From positions 4,086,696-4,150,695 of the forward strand of contig JADWOT020000005.1 in NCBI GenBank assembly GCA_036345935.2: a stretch of 64,000 nt of DNA, read 5' to 3'. Below, in pieces: positions 14,601 to 27,356 of this stretch (the first letter of the stretch is position 1; every line of letters starts with the position of its first letter). Made by a program: the position numbers and the translations under genes. The notes beneath the pieces are model-generated. The model had not been told where the DNA came from. It worked only from the letters and a program-made list of their open reading frames with translations, and searched no databases. Source of the stretch: Taenia hydatigena (lineage: Eukaryota; Platyhelminthes; Cestoda; Cyclophyllidea; Taeniidae).

Positions 14601-17600
14601 GGAGAAAAGAAACAATGAATAAGAGTCGAGTGTGACTGTCTAAAGAAAAAAGGGAGTGCCTTACCGCGATACTTGGTGACCATGCGAATCCACGAGCCCG
14701 GATCCATTTGGAGAACGTTAAAGGGTACGAACACGACATGCATCCCATTGAAAACACTCTGGAAAGGATAAGAAATAACTCATCTGTAAATTACCACAGT
14801 CAAATGCAGGAGCATTGCAGATCGACCAGGCAAAGCTTACAGATAAGGCAGCGTGCCAGAGACCGGCCTCCCGACGACAGTCCACTACGCAGACCATTAC
14901 GTCACCCTCGGAGTAATGGCAGGCCGCTGTAAGTGCGCGACAGTGCGCCAGAACCGCTTTTCGACTTACCATCACCCCGCGAACGCTTCCATCCTTTGCA
15001 TATGTATACTGGAAGTGATAACGAGCAGTTTGAAAAAAGATCAGCCTTGACACAAAAGAACTGACTGCATACTTGCGTATAATCATTATGTATGCGGCGG
15101 TCAGGCCCGAATCGGGAGTAAACTATCGAAAATATAGCATTAAAAAACTAAAATTTGCTGGAAATAAAAAGTTAGACGACTTTAGCGTTTTTTGACAATC
15201 ACGCATCTCGGTGAGTGGATGGTACGATTAAAAATGGATAGACGAGGTGAAAGGTCAGAGATAAATGAAAAATATGCAAAGAAATGAATGAATTCAACAT
15301 GGGTAGATCCAGTGACGCCTCAAGGTAACTGGCAAGGGACTCAAAATGATTAGGTTCATACAAGCATAACAGTGTTTGATTTCAAACTAAAAAACTGGTT
15401 TTATTAACGTTGACCACCAAGGCACATTCGTCGGTTTTTTAGGAATGAGGCTAAAGGCGAATTTAACGGAAAGTTAAGGCCTGAGCTAAGAGTTTCTAAG
15501 CTTTGAGGTCTGGTGAATAGGGTTTGAGAGTATTGATCCTACATCATTCAACCCTCCATAACAAAAGACAATCTTAATTCATCAACTCGGAATTTTCCGC
15601 CTTCATTACTGTAGAAGATCAAAGCGACCCGAATGAAATAAATAATCCTAGGATTCCAAAGACAGCTACATACTCAACAATGATAAAGTATCCATATTTC
15701 GTGGATTTTAAAGTATTATGCCAAATATACTGAAGAGAGCCGAACCTCAATGTAAATAGTCTCCTCGGGAGGAAGGCGTTCAGGAAGGCTCCAGTCCTTG
15801 GGCACCTTCTTGGAATTTCCACCACCACCACCGCCATGGTGATCAGTATTGATCCACACAAGATGCTGTGGCCAACCAGGCAGGGGAGCGATGTCTCCCG
15901 CGGGAGTTCGAGACAGGGACTTGTAGACCTGATCGTTGGTCAGCACCACGCGAGCGTCCAGACTGCTCAGTAGGAAACCCATGTTCTGACACGAGCTGTC
16001 CTATAGCAACACAGCGATTTAAGAGAAACTTCTATTTCAATTTATTAACAATGATATGGCCGAATCTCCTGCAGAGAAACGCAGCACACATAGGAGCTCC
16101 TTGTTCTAGCATCAGGAACAAATGTTGACATCATCGCTAAAAGCACTTTTGCTTGTTGGTTTAGTGCTGGAATGCGTAGAGGTGCAGGTCCGCAAGAAGT
16201 TTGAATAGAGGAGGGTATAGAGAGCAATCACATGATGTGATAGATAGCACAATAAGGGTTTAGGAAACGGTTCTTGCTCATCCAACTGTATCAAGTGCTA
16301 AACCATCCCATTTTAAATTCTTCCCATCTAGGATTGTTTCAATTCGCTAGCACGGAATAGCAATGAATTGTGCTTCGTATTCTCAAACATACATAAAAGG
16401 GATTTTGAGGACGCGTTGCCAAGGCATGAAACAAGAACGCTCAAGTGCACTCCATCTCAATGGGCATTGACATTGAAAACGAAGTACAAAATACGCAAAC
16501 GCTAAATATTGATATATTCTTTATCATAACGTAAAGTAGTCTGCCTTCTGAAACCGCGGATCTCGAAGGGCAATCGACCACCACAACCATCCAGGCATTG
16601 CATCGTCCTAATAACATCTTTTTTCCGCATTTTAACCTTTTCGTTTCAATCAAAGTTTTGCTTAAATGATCGTACCATGTGTATGAAGTGCAGAGGCATA
16701 GAATAAAATCGGAAAGTCAAGAATGTCATCCTAGCGAAGGTGTTAAATTTAAAAATGGAAATTCAGAGAATAGCTCCGGTTATTATTAGAGAAATACAAG
16801 CAGAATTAGTGAATGGTAATATACCTCCAACATTCCAATAAGCATGAATAATGACGCTTTCGCATGAAAAAAGAGAACCGTTCCAAACTGCAATGCAACA
16901 CGTCCCATATGATAAGAAAGTGGGAGAAATCGCAGATACAAAATCGGACTTCCGCCAGAGACGAGTCAAGCCATCGCATCATTTCCTGGTTTTTTTAGCG
17001 AAGGATGTAGAGTCGGACACGTACTAAGAGGAAGGGAACTGTCTTTTTTCCCCGCATACAACAACGTGAGCATGCAAAAAGGCGGAGGGAACGGACCAAT
17101 GGAAAGGAAGCACGTAACACACACACACACATACCAAGCTAAATGACTAGCCCGTTAAAAGTAGGTGGAATTCGCAATCATCAAGCGCGCCCACAGAGAG
17201 AGGCGGACGAAAGGGAGCAATAATAAATCAGCTACTCCGCGTGGTCGATGTGTGTGCGTGTGTGGGGAACGCTAAAATAAGTCCTACAAGAAGGGACAGC
17301 TGACGTCATGTAAGCAAATTTAACTGTGCGAGCCTTTAAGGCTATGGGGATTATACCGTCAGCTTATTGTCATGGCTTCAGTGTCTCAGCCTCTCTCTAT
17401 AAAATAGGTCTCCCTCCACCTCCCGAGATTATATCCAATGAGAAAACGATAGAAACAGAGAGCGAACCCAATCCAAATTAATAAACTCTTATTTTGCTGA
17501 CTGAATAGCGAAAGCAAAAGAGAGAAAGAGGATGTCGGATGTGGATAACTGAAAGCCCAAAAGCCCAGTGCAGAGGGGTCAACGAAACTGAGTTGACTGC

Positions 17601-20600
17601 CTTCAGCAAGTTCCGTCGAATGGGCGTCGATGCAGCTATTTCAGATAAAAATCAACTAGAAATGACCACAAAACCTCTTTTTTCGAGTCGCTGAGTGAGA
17701 ATTACACCAGTCTAAAAGAAGTTAAACTCCTCCTCAAGTGGTTTTAGACAAACCACCTCAGGAAAAGCGATTGACATACAAGATCCACTCACTCGTCCAA
17801 CTTTGGATACGGTTCACCGACCACATATATCATTACCAATAATAAAGGTGTCATCTCGGTAGACACTAACAGAAACACACTCAAAATGGACAAAAAAGAG
17901 AGAAAAGACGCACCTTCCTGGCACCGGGCACTTCAATGGCAATAGGAATGACACTGGCAAGAAGGCAACCATAGAAGGCGACGAGGTAGGAAATGGGGTC
18001 GTTGGAACTGTAGACCAGTGCCACCCGATCCCGCGGTTTTAGGCTCTGACCGCCCCGATGGCCGAGTTTATTTAGCAGGAGGAAGGCTATACGGTTGCAG
18101 CGCTGCGGAAGGAGAGGCGTATCAGCGTGCAGTGAAATGTTTACTTCAAATAATCAGCTAAATAAAAATTAACATTGAATAACACCTAAAGATGAAAATT
18201 TCTGATGACGGAAGAAATTATATTACATAGCCGTAATATCATCTCAGAAGTCAGAAGAGTAGTGTTTTCGGTACTTCGTGGGCCTCGTTTCGATGCTTCA
18301 TTTGATCACAATGGGAAGAAATTATTTCTCTCAAGTTTTTAAAGACTTGATCCAGCCCATAGCTTAGGCCATTCAGGCGACAAACATCCCATCCCTTCTG
18401 TTCGTTTATAATGAACCCTGCTTACGTCTTCAAAGATGACTAAGAGCAAGTAAGACCGACTACATTTCAAATATAAGCGTTACAGAGAGAAGGATTCCAC
18501 CTCGTGCCATTTAAGTAGCTAAAAGTTTCATCCTTGCATGTCAAAAAACCCACTGCCCCGTTATACCTTCAGAGCATTTAAGCCATATCAATGATAAGTG
18601 TGACTACAGTGTCTTTAATTACATTCCAACTGGAATCTACCTGCAGCAGTTTAGCATAGGAGAGGACCTGCGTGGAACGGCCAGAAGGCTCGAGGCACGT
18701 GAGAGCAGGTGTCTTGCCAATCACACTCGCATATCGCTGCAGCGCTGACTCAATGTTCCTTGGAAGGCCCGACGGAACCTAAGCGGGGGAAAACAACGAC
18801 AACAACTGTGCGGAGCGCCTTCTATCACTTCAGTAATAAGGCCATAATGTCACATACAATGAGCTTTTCACCGATAAGGGGTTCAGTGATCGCACCCAGT
18901 GGTTTTGGAGCATTGGGATCAACGACAGGTTGGACGAGGATTTGGTCGTCCTCGTCAATAAAATACTCCGGTAAAGGACGGCGTTTGGGTCGCTTAAGAG
19001 TGTTTACGAGTTGTTGGATCTTCTCTGACACTCGAGAGGGACAAACCAGACCGCTTTGATACATAGATTGAGGGTTGGGAATAACCTCCATAACTGAAGA
19101 GGTAAGTGATGGCCGGAGGAGTCTACTGTCGTCACTTCCGGTCCTACCAGAGTTTAGGAGGTGCGGGGAGACCTGACTAGAACTTGCATGAGAGGCTACA
19201 TGAGAAAAAAAGACTTAGGATTCATTTGCATGCGATAAAGGCGTTGACAAAAATGGGATGTCGATGGATCACATTCCACATGTTTTTTAAAGACAAACCC
19301 ATATTTTTTGAAATTCACATCGCCATTTAATAAGGTTTGCCATCCCGATGGTTCTAGAAGCAGTAGTAAGTGCTAATTATGCCTTCTTGGGCCAGTAAGG
19401 TACGGTCCAATCCGCAGAGAGCAGAGCATAGTGCCGGAGCGTGATTGTGCACGTACGGATGGGTAGTTATGCAGGTTTCTTACCTAAACCAAGGAACATC
19501 CACGCATACGTACAGAAGTCTTTAAACGGCACAGTACGGTGACGAGACACTCAGTCGATTAGCAGAATACGCTTAAACGGCGTGAAAGTTCCTAAAAAAA
19601 ACTAGGATCTACAGCCTCGGTGGTTATTTCTGCGTTCATTCACCTGGGTACCGAGACAGGCAAATGATTCTAGGGGGGAGGGAGAGGTGTAGGAGCGAAG
19701 AGCCAGAAAAAACAACGTTTCGCGTTCCCTCAAATAAGTCCAATTGTTTCACAAATCCAAAACATTCCTCCCCTCCCCAAAATATCACTAAATCAAATAG
19801 AATGTTACACTTGACAATCAGCTTGAGGAAAAGTGCGAAACCACGCATATTGACAACAATGAAATAGGCAAAGCGCTTAAACAAGCAGTAGGAAAGGACC
19901 TAATCGCAGGTTGAATAATTTATAGCCCAAGACCAACCAACAGTGATTAAAAGGAATCTTTGATGAAGCAGAAATGGGTGAAAATCGCGCAAGGTGAAGG
20001 TGATGTTAAGAGCGCAATTCCCTTGCCTCATCAAATGCTTTGTCGTGTCGCACTCCACCCTGATGATGCAATACTCCGCCTTTAACAGGTCAAGCTGGCT
20101 GTTAATAGAAATGACATGAGGAAAATGTCGCCCCGTCAAGACGGTGACTGCACATTTAAATGCACAAGCAACAAGTTCGCCTCCACTTCCTCACCTGAGC
20201 CCACATATAAAATTTGCAATGTTTTTTATTAGTTTATGAAAACTACAGATTGGTCCGTCGGTGTGGAACGCCCTTTTTTGAAAAAAACTACAATTGAGGA
20301 CATTTAGGATGACGAACAAGGACTGACGATTGGATCAGACGGTCGAGCTTACCTTTAGACCCCAGTTATGAAAGAGGCATAACAAGTATCGCTAGGCTAG
20401 TCTTACAATCAGACAACAACACTACAGAGAAAAAGAAAAACGTGTCAGTTTTGCAATGGCTGACTAGTTGCGATCAGAAATTGTTCATTGGAAGGAACAA
20501 AATTTGCTCAGCAGACCAGTCTTGGGAGAGGCAGGTTGAAACGCATGCCAAGTGAAGTGTACATGACTCATGCCAAACGCTGGAGAGAAGGCAACAAAAT

Positions 20601-23600
20601 TGAATGCTAGCTTGATTGGGAGTGAGAGGAAACCATTGTCGCTGCTATTGTAAATGCAGTTAAATATGGAATAGTCAATGCAAAGGCTGGTCCTCCTTTT
20701 CTTCTTTCACAAAAAAAGTCAAGAGTGGCTTTAAGAGATTGGCCAAAATCATGTATAAGTGAAAGACGACTTTCCAACAAGTCGAGGTGAAAGGCAATTA
20801 AGATGCCTTTCCCCTTTGCTTAGATCAAACGCGCAATTAGCTGGAGGGAGGGTGACTCGGAGTGCGCGAGAAAAAAAAGGAAGCATACTGTGTGCATTTA
20901 TGTCACCGCCCACGTGGAGCGCGTTGGTATGACAGGGGACAATTGGTGTAGGCTGCAGGAGAGGAGTGGCGTTGGCGGCATCGAAGGAGATGGATTTGTC
21001 AAAGCTGAAGCTATTTTCTGCCCCAGGACCGCAAGATATGCCGGTAGTTACAACAGCGAAAAAAAAAGTAAGGGATACGCTCTGGAACGTCTTGACAGAG
21101 AAACAATGACCATAGCGCTTTCGTTGGGTGTACTTTATTGATACAAAGTAACTTCAACCAGGGAAACGCAAGAAAAAAACAAATGATTACCACGCTTCAA
21201 AAAGACAAGTAGACACGGTGGCAAAAACGAGAGCGAATTAAAACTGTGATTGTACAGTCTTACATTTTAAGCATTACTAATTAGCATGAAGGGGAGAGAA
21301 GTTAAGAAGTAATAGAAGATAGGCAATTCAAATATTTAATTGATGTGACCGCCTTAGAGGATTAGGGTGAAAACGCAGGAAATAATTGCATCAGAAGACT
21401 GATGGAGAGGAGATTATCCTCAAGTAGTTTGAGATGGAGAAGGAAGAACCAGTCCAATCATGGAGTGTGATGTTAGCTTGTCTGAATGCAAAATACTTAG
21501 AGTGGGTAGGAAAGACGCAACGAGTACCTCAAAGCTGCCTGCGAAGATAGTGATAAGGCAAACGATAACTTGATCTAACACTTCAGAACACGAAAAACCG
21601 TGTGCTCGAAGCAGAATGGTCGATGGGCGTAAAATCTTCTTGATCAGAGGAAGATGAGGGCATGTGCTTTTGGGTTCTCGAGCAGTGATGGAATTGATTA
21701 GCTAGATAGTGCAAGCTTTTCGATACCATACTCGGTCAACACAAAATATGGATGACTGAAATTCCTCTGAGTCTGGAAACGGAGGAATTACAATGCGGCT
21801 GAGGTGAATTACACCCAGTTGAGAAGATACTTTAAAAGAAGCAAAGAAGGACAAACAACCCTACTTCATGGCTTTTACCACACACCAGATACTTCTCAAT
21901 CATGCGGGAAAAGCGAAGCTTCAAGAAGGCAGAGTAAAGGTAATTCAATTTTGACAATGTTGCTCAAACAAATCCTCAGCGATTATAACTCTTTCAAGAG
22001 AATGGATTGCCCTGCATATAATGCCGAGTCTGAATGTAGCATCATTTGCTTATTAGGAAAAATACAGTTAATTTTAACCGAATTTTCAAGTGAACAGAGG
22101 GTCAAATCGTAGGACGTTCAAAGCCTTAATCCCCCAAAATGCACTTTTTGGTAAGGCATCACCGCTAAAACCGTTTTAGAGAAGGTATCAGAAGAGGGGG
22201 AGGGACAATTTATGCCTAAAACACACCCTTACTTTCAATCGAACTAGATCTGCTGATGAATGCTAGAATGAGCCTTTAAGCCCTTTTCAACCGCATAAAG
22301 GGAGCGACAGACTAATCAGAAGGCGGTAGAGTTGACGCGGATAAGTCTGTTGGTGTCTTTGTTGTTCCCCTACCTTTGATCTATGCAGTCGAACGGTCGA
22401 TTTTCACAGGACAAAGCCCAAACCACCCAAGACTGTTTCACAACACTCGAAACTACAGTGAAGAAACCGAAACCAAGCAATGCAACAGATTCTGCCGAGA
22501 ATTATAAGTTTATATGTAAAGTAGGCAAGTTACATGTAAAAGCAGCAGATTGTGGCCTATTCATGCATGTACATGCGTGCGAAGAGAGTCACCTGCCAAC
22601 TGAAGCGTTGAATTCAAATTGGCGGATATTTTATTCGCGTAGAAAACTGCAAGCGAAGCAATGTGTTGTGTGAGCGAGTGCTGGGGGTTTCAAAAACGTC
22701 TGTCGAAAGCGATTCCAACCCAAGTAATTCCCCGGTCACACCCATTTAGACCAAGAAGCGCCTAATCTTGCGCATGACGTGATAAACGGATGCATCATAA
22801 GGGAACAATCTTCCTGAGAGAACGATGAAAATGACCAATTGGGAATGTTCGTAGTTTTAAAGCCAGTATACGCTGGTTAGAGAAAAAGCATTCCAATTTT
22901 AGCACCGAGATCGAGTTGAGTTAGCAAAACGTTTTTCAGTGTCGGATCAGTAAATGTGAGAAAACTTGTATTCATCACTCCCTCTAGGAACTAAAGCGTG
23001 TATCAACTAATCAAATTATCTGGGCCAAGACCTTGAAAGTGTCTGTTAAAATTTGGAACGGTTATACAGATGGCAGAAAAAGGTACGAGAAAAATGCGAT
23101 TTCAATTCACTTAAGCTTGTTCTTTTCCCTAATAAACTCAAAAAAACCAAACTGAAACTTCTAATCAGCCAAAAGGGAATAGAGACAGGAGACCGAACTC
23201 GCCTAAAGGGAAGATATTTTCGACTCCGGAGAAGGAGTGTTGCTGCTGCGCGCGTAGGCCCGCAGGAGGAGGCAGAGGGTGAGCAGCTGAAACGGAGATA
23301 GCGGTAGCGGAGGTGGTGGCAGTGGGCGTTGTGCCGTCCGTGATCCGCAGATTTGACAACTTCGTGACGGGTGTGGGGTCGGACATTTTGTGAAAGACAT
23401 CGGCGTTCTCCAAAAACTGGTACTGATGCTGCTGCTAAAAGAGGGAGAACATCGAATCGCATGACAGGAGAATAAGTGAAAATTAAGTTGTACTGCGTCT
23501 ATGAGTTTACTAGCAAAGAACACAAAAATGCAATTGTAAGAAAACACCCTACCCTACCCCATTCTCAATTATCCACTTTTCAAAAGAGATTTGCACCACT

Positions 23601-26177
23601 CCAGTAAGTAAGCCTCCGCTTTCATGTCAGTCCCTTTGAAAAAGGTGGATGCTTCGATCAGAACAAACCAGAATGCCCAAAGACAATATCCTCACTATGT
23701 ATTTACATGTGTATGCAAGAAAGTGTCTGGAACAAAGCAAAGAAAACAGTGAACGGTGAGTCACCTTGGTAGCGGTGACCAGTCCGCACGCCAATAGCAG
23801 TGGGAATGCACAGTTCAGGTGATCATGGGCAACATTGTCACCAACAAAAACCATTTTGTGCTTTAGGCTCCTTAGCTCGATGAGTGATTATGAGCCAGCC
23901 TCCCAAGAAGTTTAAGATCAAGTGAAAAGTCTTATCAGTGTCACATGTGACGCCCAAACTCTCCTTACTAAACCATGCACCACAAACATTCGACAAGTAT
24001 TCGTAATAAAACTATATCAAATGGGTGCACGAGATCTTCTCCTAAAAAGATGAGTTGAAATTTAAACAACCAAGTGGATATGAAATGATCGCTTAGTCCG
24101 AAAAGTACATTTAAACTGGAACAAACGTTAGACAGTGATGTTGAGCTCTGAGGTAGACTGACGATAAAATCAAGTGGAAAGGAAGTAAACATACGGGAAG
24201 AGGGTTTGAAGTTTGAGGGCACCGTTGGGAGGATGTGTCCAAACTAGTTTCCGATTCACTTTCGCCTGCAAAAGACAGAGGGTAATAAAGGAGTGGACCG
24301 GATTGTGGAAGTGTAAAGCTATCAATTGCATTCGACAGGCAGCGTTTACTTCGAGCATGAGAGGGACCAGGCTCTGGGATGCAGGTGGTTTGCTGGCGAC
24401 GTTTGCTAGGACGGAGAGACTCCAGGCAGATGAGAGGCTCCTTTTGAAGGGCTTCCCTAACTGCTTCTTCGCGAATTTCTAGTAAAAATTGAAATAAGAA
24501 AATTAAACATCTCCCTTTGTGCTGTGCATTCAAGTATATTTAGTCATCCACTGAGCAATAGGCGTTCAGGGGAGACCATTTATCGCGGCAGAGCTCTACA
24601 AAGAAAGGATTGATGGATTGATTGACTTAATGGCAACATGATCAAGTGAAATAATCATTTGCGTACATTTTCGTGACTCAGCATCAAAGCGATGGGGGAC
24701 AATTATAGCATTAAGCTTCAAAGCGACTAACAATAGGAAACGAAATCGGATATCGACCAGGGTTTCAGTTCACAAACCATTGCAAAGGGCAGATCCACAA
24801 ATGATGCATTTTTTACGTCGTCAAGTAAGTATAGAAACAAATGACAATGCAAATAAGTATTATGGTGATGACAGTGGCGTATTGACAGCGCAGTTATGCT
24901 AATCAAAGTCCTAAAGTCACCAATTAACCGATCGACCATGGATCACTGTCAGAACAGCAGGGAAGCGGACCATGGTACAGTGAAGAAAACAAATTACCTG
25001 ATCGGTAGCGAACTTCATCACGTGCGTATCGGTGGTGGGACGGACGGCGCAGAAGGGCGGGGGTGGCGGGGTCAGCGACGGGGGAGTCAGGTCGACTGCC
25101 GGCTGGGGGCAAGTGAGGGTTTGAGGCGTGTACGAAGCCCGAATCGCGTGTATCTAGCGCATAACAGAGCGTAAACTAACTTTTCTGGCTTGCTCTGACG
25201 GTAATAATTTATGTTCCCCAAAGATTCACACACAGAGATTCGCCTGGGTCACGCAACGCATTGATGGTTTAATGTGGGCTGACGGATTAGTTCAGTTAAT
25301 ATTCAACTGAAGACTTAAAAAGATAATGCTACCAGGGTTTCACAAGGGTATGTACCCAATTATTAGACAATAGAATTACTGAAAAGCAGCGTAACGCTAT
25401 AAGTAGGCAGCACTACTGAAACTTTACAAATATAAAAAGGGAGTACTTAACAGACAAGAAAGTCATAAAACAGGCCGTTACTTACTTTCATAGTAATGAA
25501 CATGAAATTGCTCAAGAATTTTGGCCTTCTTCTTTTGATATCCCTTTTCAGTTATATCACCTATTTGGGAGAAAGAGGTGAAAAAGCCTCAAAATGGTGA
25601 TTCAAAGCTTTTGTGCGAAACACCGAAGTGTGTTTGAAATTTAATTGAACATAAAGAAAATGCATTAGTTGGAGTTCCTTTAGAATTCACAGGTCTATTA
25701 AAGCCTGTCGAGTGGGAAAACAGAAACCAAGAAACTTACACAAACGTATCACCAACCAAAAAAACAAAAAAAAATTTGGAAAATCATAACGTTGCACAAA
25801 CAACAGCAATCATGTGATTCAGTAATTAAGTGGTTTGAAAAAAACGTGCTAGCATTTAACCATGGTCTTGAAAACATGCCATAAGGGTGAATCGATTTTG
25901 TATATTAGGACCCCATGGAGCCTAATACTATAAATATTCCACCAATACATCTCCAGAAACCCCTAAGCGAAAAGCACGCAGAGTAATCACAAGAGTAAAA
26001 TACAAAGATGAGAATCAGCTGACGCAGGTTTCAAAAACTAATAAGCTCAGGGGCGGAAAGTGGGAACAGCGATAGGAGATGCACTTAAAAAAACAAACCT
26101 TCAACTAATTCTTTTTCTAACTCAGCTAATTTCTTCCGCAGCTCAACATCCATATTAGCGAGATTTACATCCCCCAT
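651..26177 (-). CDS. DIP2: DIP2 (disco-interacting protein 2), partial, 23 exons seen
   Basis: DIP2 is a large conserved animal protein with an N-terminal DMAP1-binding domain followed by two adenylate-forming (fatty-acyl-AMP-ligase-like, FAAL) domains; the family is linked to lipid metabolism and to neuronal morphology. Exons in transcript order: 26099–26177, 25486–25560, 24998–25153, 24195–24478, about 23205–23434, 18858–19195, 18641–18778, 17914–18102, 15746–16000, 14841–15008, 14665–14758, 14469–14588, 13250–13642, 12706–13019, 8676–8803, 7730–7913, 5377–5649, 5076–5280, 4292–4632, 3968–4112, 3639–3869, 1255–1331, 651–821. Reading phase is consistent through all but the fifth exon. The ATG at 26177 has an in-frame stop upstream. 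About 1,530 residues are visible; by comparison with family length, about 240 C-terminal residues should lie left of the window. Introns are up to 3.9 kb, AT-rich, and I recognise nothing in them. Identity is secure; individual splice sites are inferred. Confidence 0.93.
7730..19195 (-). CDS. DIP2: DIP2 central exons: first FAAL-like domain
   Basis: The exon 18858–19195 carries SRVSEKIQQLVNTLKRPKRR followed by PLPEYFIDEDD, a DIP2 signature just before the first adenylation-like domain. The next exons give the expected core blocks in order: NDPISYLVAFYGCLLASVIP (17914–18102), VRGVMVSRKAVLAHCRAL (14841–15008), GMHVVFVPFNVL (14665–14758), VKSRDLHWALLAERE (14469–14588), LSYGVIRVDSED (13250–13642), ICRTDEVGELCIAADYVGTG (12706–13019), IFICGSIDGVLAVASRRHNA (8676–8803) and SWMSQVLQAVDSIHQVSVY (7730–7913). 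The FAAL-like domains of DIP2 resemble acyl-AMP ligases in fold; what this copy catalyses cannot be told from sequence. About 45 extra low-complexity residues (Pro/Ser/Asn/Ala) interrupt the domain in exon 13250–13642 compared with vertebrate DIP2. Confidence 0.93.
19196..23204 (-). other. DIP2 introns with an unresolved linker exon
   Basis: This 4-kb stretch separates the DMAP1-domain exons of DIP2 from the first FAAL-domain exons. The reading phase does not close cleanly between them, so a linker exon may be hidden here. The best candidate is the minus-strand stretch about 20880–20995, which stays open, is Pro/Ser/Thr-rich (for example LTNPSPSMPPTPLL) and follows an acceptor-like TTCAG, but I could not find a donor giving the right phase. 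The rest is AT-rich and shows nothing recognisable on either strand. Confidence 0.35.
23205..26177 (-). CDS. DIP2: DIP2 N-terminal exons: DMAP1-binding domain and variable linker
   Basis: The first exon begins MGDVNL and runs into a charged helix (ELRKKLAELEKELVE). The second starts GDITEKGYQKKKAKILEQF, which matches the start of DIP2 DMAP1-binding domains. The third ends with a Pro-rich stretch and RYARDEVRYRS. The fourth continues EIREEAVREAL and a PSKRRQQ motif, equivalent to the conserved EAVQAAL…PSKRR part of the family. The fifth (23434 down to about 23205) is low-complexity, rich in Ser, Thr and Pro, and its 3' end is uncertain because the candidate donor (FG before GTCTCC) is weak. 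The first four exons join in consistent phase (1, 1, 1, 0). The linker between this block and the exon at 19195 is not fully resolved and at least one small exon may be missing. Confidence 0.85.
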
Positions 26178-27356
26178 TCTTCCAATCAAAAGCCAGGCAA
26201 CGCTATTAGGAGTTCATTTATCTATGGCGGGGTTGAGTGTAAGCATGAAGACAAAGTCACAGCCACAAACACATGTATTTAATAAAATATGATGTACTTG
26301 TACGAAATTTAACCTTTTTAAGGTACGCTACATGTTGTGGGCCACTTCACTGTTAATCACTTTATTGCTGACTTTAATTTTGAACATTTTCCACGAAAAT
26401 TGCTTTAAATTATTTCGCTATGTAAAAATTAGTGGATAGTCGAACAAAACGCATGGATGCGGCTATTAGTTAGGGCACATTTGTAGGTCTGTAAAATTGA
26501 CTTTAAAGCAATGCAACGGATTATGGGCTAGACATAAAAACAAGTATTTTTAAATGTTCAATCAAAAGTGTGCTAAAGTATCCAGCGAGACGCATTGCGA
26601 TAGAATGCTCCTAAAAGTTAACGCTTTCAGCAAGAAACTTATCAACCATGTAGTGCGTAATGCCTTAGTATTTGTGCTTCACTATTTTAAAGCCGTGATA
26701 ATGTCGCCTACCGTTTAATTCCATGTCATCAAAGAGGGTAATTCTATTCATTAAACCTGCGGATACTCAAGTTCAGCGTGTGAGCAACGGCCACAAGCGA
26801 CGTTATATTAGATAACGTCTTGTTAAAAGTAATCGCATCGCATCATGAACCGTCCTCATCATTTCCTTACAGAACATCGGTTAGGCCCCGCCACTGCCTC
26901 TCAAATCGATCCCGTCCTAACGCATACCACCCTGCAATGAAAGCTAAACGGAGGGATCCCCGATACCGTCTTCTTCGTGAAAAACTCGTGATATTATCCT
27001 CGACATCATCTCGTAGAAGTAACAATGGAGAGCACCGAAAATTAAGCACTTGAGTAAACTACCCCCCAATAATTTGTTTGCCCAACTACACGTGCTCCAG
27101 AGCCCATACGAATTCGATCATCTCGTCAACACAATGAGTTTCAGCTCATGCCCATAGCCTTCTAGCCTTCCTGCACGCCAATAGCGTACCCTAGCATGGA
27201 GATAGAATCATCCGCAACTACCCTAGAATTAAGAATAAGTTGTTTTCAAACCCATTTATTTTAAAAAAGTCACAATCAGCACGAATCAACAAGAGCAATT
27301 AAAAAGCGAAAAAAAAAAACGTTCAAAAAATAAGATGTAAGTCAAAGTAAGAGGTA
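26178..27356. promoter_or_regulatory. DIP2 5' flank / LACTB 3' flank
   Basis: This 1.18-kb gap lies between the DIP2 start codon and the LACTB stop codon, both genes being on the minus strand. It should contain the DIP2 promoter and 5' untranslated region and the LACTB 3' untranslated region. It is AT-rich. Apart from a LACTB poly(A) signal near 27255, I see no coding exon, RNA gene or clear repeat. Confidence 0.4.
27255..27260 (-). terminator. Putative LACTB poly(A) signal
   Basis: AATAAA on the minus strand, 97 bases beyond the LACTB stop codon, is well placed to direct cleavage and polyadenylation of the LACTB transcript. The call rests on motif and position only. Confidence 0.45.

Noticed and set aside
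17390..17410. TATAAAA-like box on the plus strand
   Set aside because: It lies inside a DIP2 intron with no plus-strand gene after it; TATA-like strings are common in AT-rich DNA.
20880..20995. Possible DIP2 linker exon on the minus strand
   Set aside because: It is Pro-rich and open, but no donor gives the phase needed by the exon at 19195, so it is not called as an exon.
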